Shown: in pieces, positions 4,097 through 5,593 of the stretch
How positions within the stretch are numbered: position 1 is the first letter of the stretch
Layout of the letters: the number at the start of each line of letters is the position of its first letter
DNA from: CAMPJU01 sp046566095
Lineage (GTDB): Bacteria > Pseudomonadota > Gammaproteobacteria > Xanthomonadales > Xanthomonadaceae
DNA length: 5,593 nucleotides
Direction: 5' to 3'
NCBI GenBank assembly: GCA_046566095.1
Contig: JBKHXI010000180.1
Location: forward strand, 1 to 5,593
Translations under genes and position numbers: made by a program
The notes under the pieces: model-generated
Seen by the model: the letters and a program-made list of their open reading frames with translations, nothing else
The model's database searches: none
Told to the model about the DNA's origin: nothing

Positions 4097-4867
4097 ATGG
4101 ATGCCGACGACCGTCCCCGCCCGCGCTCGCGGGCCATCTACCTGCTGCCGAACCTGTTCACCACCGGCGGCCTGTTCGCCGGCTTCTACGCGATCATCGC
4201 CGCCTCGCAGGGCCGGTTCGGGATCGCCTGCGTGGCGGTGCTGGTCGCCGGCCTGCTCGACGGCATCGACGGGCGGGTGGCGCGGCTGACCAACACCCAG
4301 AGCGAGTTCGGCGTGCAGTACGACTCGCTGGCCGACCTGGTCAGCTTCGGCCTGGCGCCGGCGCTGGTGATGTACCACTGGGCGCTGGGTTCGATGCGGC
4401 TGGACGGCGCGGTGCCGGGCAAGATCGGCTGGATCGCGGCCTTCCTGTACGTGGCCTGCGCCGCGTTGCGGCTGGCGCGCTTCAACAGCCAGGTCGGCCA
4501 GGTCGACAAGCGCTGGTTCATCGGCCTGGCCAGCCCCGCGGCGGCGGGATTGATGGTGACCTTCGTCTGGGCCTTCCACGACTTCGCGTTCCGCGGCATG
4601 GACCTGCGCTACGTGGCGCTGGCGGTGACTGTGGTCGCGGCGCTGCTGATGGTCAGCCGCTGGCGCTGGTTCAGCTTCAAGGGCGGCGGCGCAGCCTCGG
4701 ACCGGGTGCCGTTCTTCGTGCTGGTGCTGGCGGTCGCGACGCTGGTGGCGATCGCGATCGATCCGCCGACGGTGCTGTTCGCGATCGCGCTGGCGTACGC
4801 GCTGTCCGGGCCGGTGCAGGCGCTGGCGCGCCGCTGGCGCGGCGGCCGCGTGAGCGGGACCGGATGA
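4097..4867 (+). CDS. pssA: CDP-diacylglycerol--serine O-phosphatidyltransferase
   Basis: A 256-residue integral membrane enzyme that transfers phosphatidyl from CDP-diacylglycerol to L-serine, making phosphatidylserine for phosphatidylethanolamine synthesis in the inner membrane. The CDP-alcohol phosphatidyltransferase signature is complete: D55, D58-G59-x2-A62-R63-x8-G72-x3-D76-x3-D80, the aspartates that bind the metal and act as base. Early residues I14-YLLPNLFTTGGLFAGF are typical of this PssA class. Several hydrophobic helices follow (about 15-53, 82-97, 110-126, 141-160, 170-185 and 204-248). The length suits the short Bacillus/multi-pass type, not the peripheral E. coli PssA. I chose 4097 because the conserved part starts just after it and upstream frame is antisense to the DUF4124 gene. 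No ribosome-binding site is visible. Its TGA overlaps the next ATG (ATGA), so it leads a pssA-holD-rimI operon. Serine rather than glycerol phosphate specificity is inferred from overall resemblance. Confidence 0.92.
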   Translation: MDADDRPRPRSRAIYLLPNLFTTGGLFAGFYAIIAASQGRFGIACVAVLVAGLLDGIDGRVARLTNTQSEFGVQYDSLADLVSFGLAPALVMYHWALGSMRLDGAVPGKIGWIAAFLYVACAALRLARFNSQVGQVDKRWFIGLASPAAAGLMVTFVWAFHDFAFRGMDLRYVALAVTVVAALLMVSRWRWFSFKGGGAASDRVPFFVLVLAVATLVAIAIDPPTVLFAIALAYALSGPVQALARRWRGGRVSGTG

Positions 4868-5130
4868 GCGCGGTGTGGTCGCCGCGACAGCGCGAGTGGC
4901 TGGCGGCGCTGGGCCACGAACCGCTGGTGCGCGCGCCGCCGCCGGCGCCGGTGCTGCCGGACGATCCGCTGCTGCACGCGCTGCTGGCGGCGGCCGGTTG
5001 CGGCCCGGGCTCGCCGCGCCTGCGCGAGGTGCTGGCGGCGCTGCCGCCGACCGCCGCGCTGCGCGGCGACCCCGTGGCCAAGCGCGCGCTGTGGCCGCGG
5101 CTGCGTGCGCTGCGGCGGGGCGGGCCATGA
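4864..5130 (+). CDS. holD: Probable compact DNA polymerase III psi subunit
   Basis: An 88-residue protein that looks like a shortened psi subunit, which links chi (and thereby SSB) to the DnaX clamp loader of the replicative polymerase. Two segments match E. coli HolD as I recall it. The N-terminal R8-Q-R-E-W-L-A-A-L-G-H resembles SRRDWQLQQLGI, the part that binds the clamp-loader collar. The C-terminal L66-R-G-D-P-V-A-K-R-A-L-W-P-R-L resembles LRANPTARAALWQQI. The middle D33-D-P-L-L-H-A-L-L resembles TDPLVSDVLRAL. E. coli HolD has 137 residues, and the segments missing here hold much of its central beta sheet. The location directly before rimI is the same as in E. coli and Pseudomonas, which supports the call strongly. 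Start and stop both overlap neighbours through ATGA. A chance open frame is unlikely given this context, but no search was possible and the family is poorly conserved. Confidence 0.72.
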   Translation: MSAVWSPRQREWLAALGHEPLVRAPPPAPVLPDDPLLHALLAAAGCGPGSPRLREVLAALPPTAALRGDPVAKRALWPRLRALRRGGP

Positions 5131-5593
5131 GCGCGGTCGCCGTCGACCGGCCGCCGCAGCCGCAGGCGGGGCCCGGCGGCGCCCTGCGCCCGATGCAGGC
5201 GGCCGACCTGGACGCGGTGCTCGCGCTCGAACTGCGCGCCTATCCCTTCCCCTGGACCCGCGGGATCTTCGAGGACTGCCTGCGCGCGGGCTATCCGGCC
5301 TGGGTGCTGCACGAGGGCGCGGCGATCCTGGGCTATGCGGTGCTGAGCGTGGCGGCGGGCGAGGGCCACATCCTCAACGTCTGCGTGGACCCGGCGCTGC
5401 AGCGCCGCGGCCATGGCCGGCGGCTGCTGCGGGCGCTGCTGCACCTGGCCCGCGGGCGCGGCGCGCAGCGGCTGTTCCTGGAGGTGCGCCCGTCCAACCC
5501 GGGGGCGATCGCGCTGTACGAAAGCGAGGGCTTCAACGAGATCGGCCGCCGGCCGCGCTACTACCCCGCGCACGACGGCCGCGAGGATGCGAT
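5127..5593 (+). CDS. rimI: Ribosomal protein S18 alanine N-acetyltransferase (3' end outside window)
   Basis: The first 155 residues of a GNAT-fold enzyme that acetylates the N-terminal alanine of ribosomal protein S18 using acetyl-CoA. It follows E. coli RimI closely: R37-A-Y-P-F-P-W near the N-terminus, motif A I82-L-N-V-C-V-D-P, the acetyl-CoA loop Q92-R-R-G-H-G97, and the strongly conserved L118-E-V-R...N124...A-I-A-L-Y-E-S-E-G-F-N. By alignment E119 and Y131 match the catalytic E103 and Y115 reported for RimI, and Y145-Y-P...D-G-R-E-D-A is the typical end region. Roughly ten residues are missing at the window edge. The N-terminus is about 16 Pro/Gly-rich residues longer than in E. coli; the start at 5127 is preferred because its ATGA overlaps the holD stop, although M23 (5193) is an alternative. 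It is probably translationally coupled to holD. Confidence 0.95.
   Translation, partial: MSAVAVDRPPQPQAGPGGALRPMQAADLDAVLALELRAYPFPWTRGIFEDCLRAGYPAWVLHEGAAILGYAVLSVAAGEGHILNVCVDPALQRRGHGRRLLRALLHLARGRGAQRLFLEVRPSNPGAIALYESEGFNEIGRRPRYYPAHDGREDA

Noticed and set aside
4013..5128. Upstream extension of the secreted DUF4124 frame across pssA and holD
   Set aside because: It is antisense to two well-supported genes, and the signal peptide begins exactly at the 4012 start.
5193..5593. Shorter rimI starting at M23
   Set aside because: It would remove residues that align with the start of E. coli RimI and lose the ATGA overlap with holD. The upstream start at 5127 fits better.

Overview
The window is a GC-rich (about 70 % by eye) chromosomal segment from a gammaproteobacterium, most likely the Xanthomonadaceae/Lysobacteraceae group (Lysobacter, Luteimonas, Xanthomonas and relatives). 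Three things point there: the short lysine/arginine-rich H-NS protein, short DUF4124 envelope proteins, and intergenic REP elements that begin with GTAG, a type described in Stenotrophomonas and Xanthomonas. No phage, plasmid, integrase, CRISPR, toxin or defence gene is visible. The genes are core housekeeping genes separated by repeat-rich spacers.

Layout. 11..397 (-) encodes an H-NS-family nucleoid protein, with a plausible promoter at 506..534 and a structured 5' leader. 398..1116 has no gene but is dense in secondary structure: a heptamer tandem repeat, a 25-nt-arm inverted repeat, two back-to-back perfect hairpins and a decayed GTAG element. 1117..2835 (-) is proS, prolyl-tRNA synthetase with the bacterial editing insertion. 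2836..3318 carries a recently duplicated array of five GTAG REP elements in alternating orientation. 3319..3591 and 3593..4012 (-) are two adjacent DUF4124 genes, one membrane-anchored and one secreted, only one base apart. An 84-bp divergent intergenic region separates them from a plus-strand operon: pssA (4097..4867), an 88-residue protein that I identify as a compact DNA polymerase III psi subunit (holD, 4864..5130), and rimI (5127 to the window end, truncated). The three are linked by two ATGA stop/start overlaps.

How the genes relate. pssA makes phosphatidylserine for phosphatidylethanolamine synthesis. holD-rimI is a gene pair also seen in E. coli and Pseudomonas, coupling a clamp-loader accessory subunit to the acetyltransferase of ribosomal protein S18. 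proS supplies Pro-tRNA. The DUF4124 genes have no known function.

The points most worth a second look are the unusually small psi candidate, the recent duplication of the REP array with a nested 20-bp minisatellite, the mutually exclusive hairpins in the hns leader, the apparently leaderless start of pssA, and an arginine in ProRS where E. coli has the editing lysine K279. I see no clear evidence of a wholly new multi-gene system.
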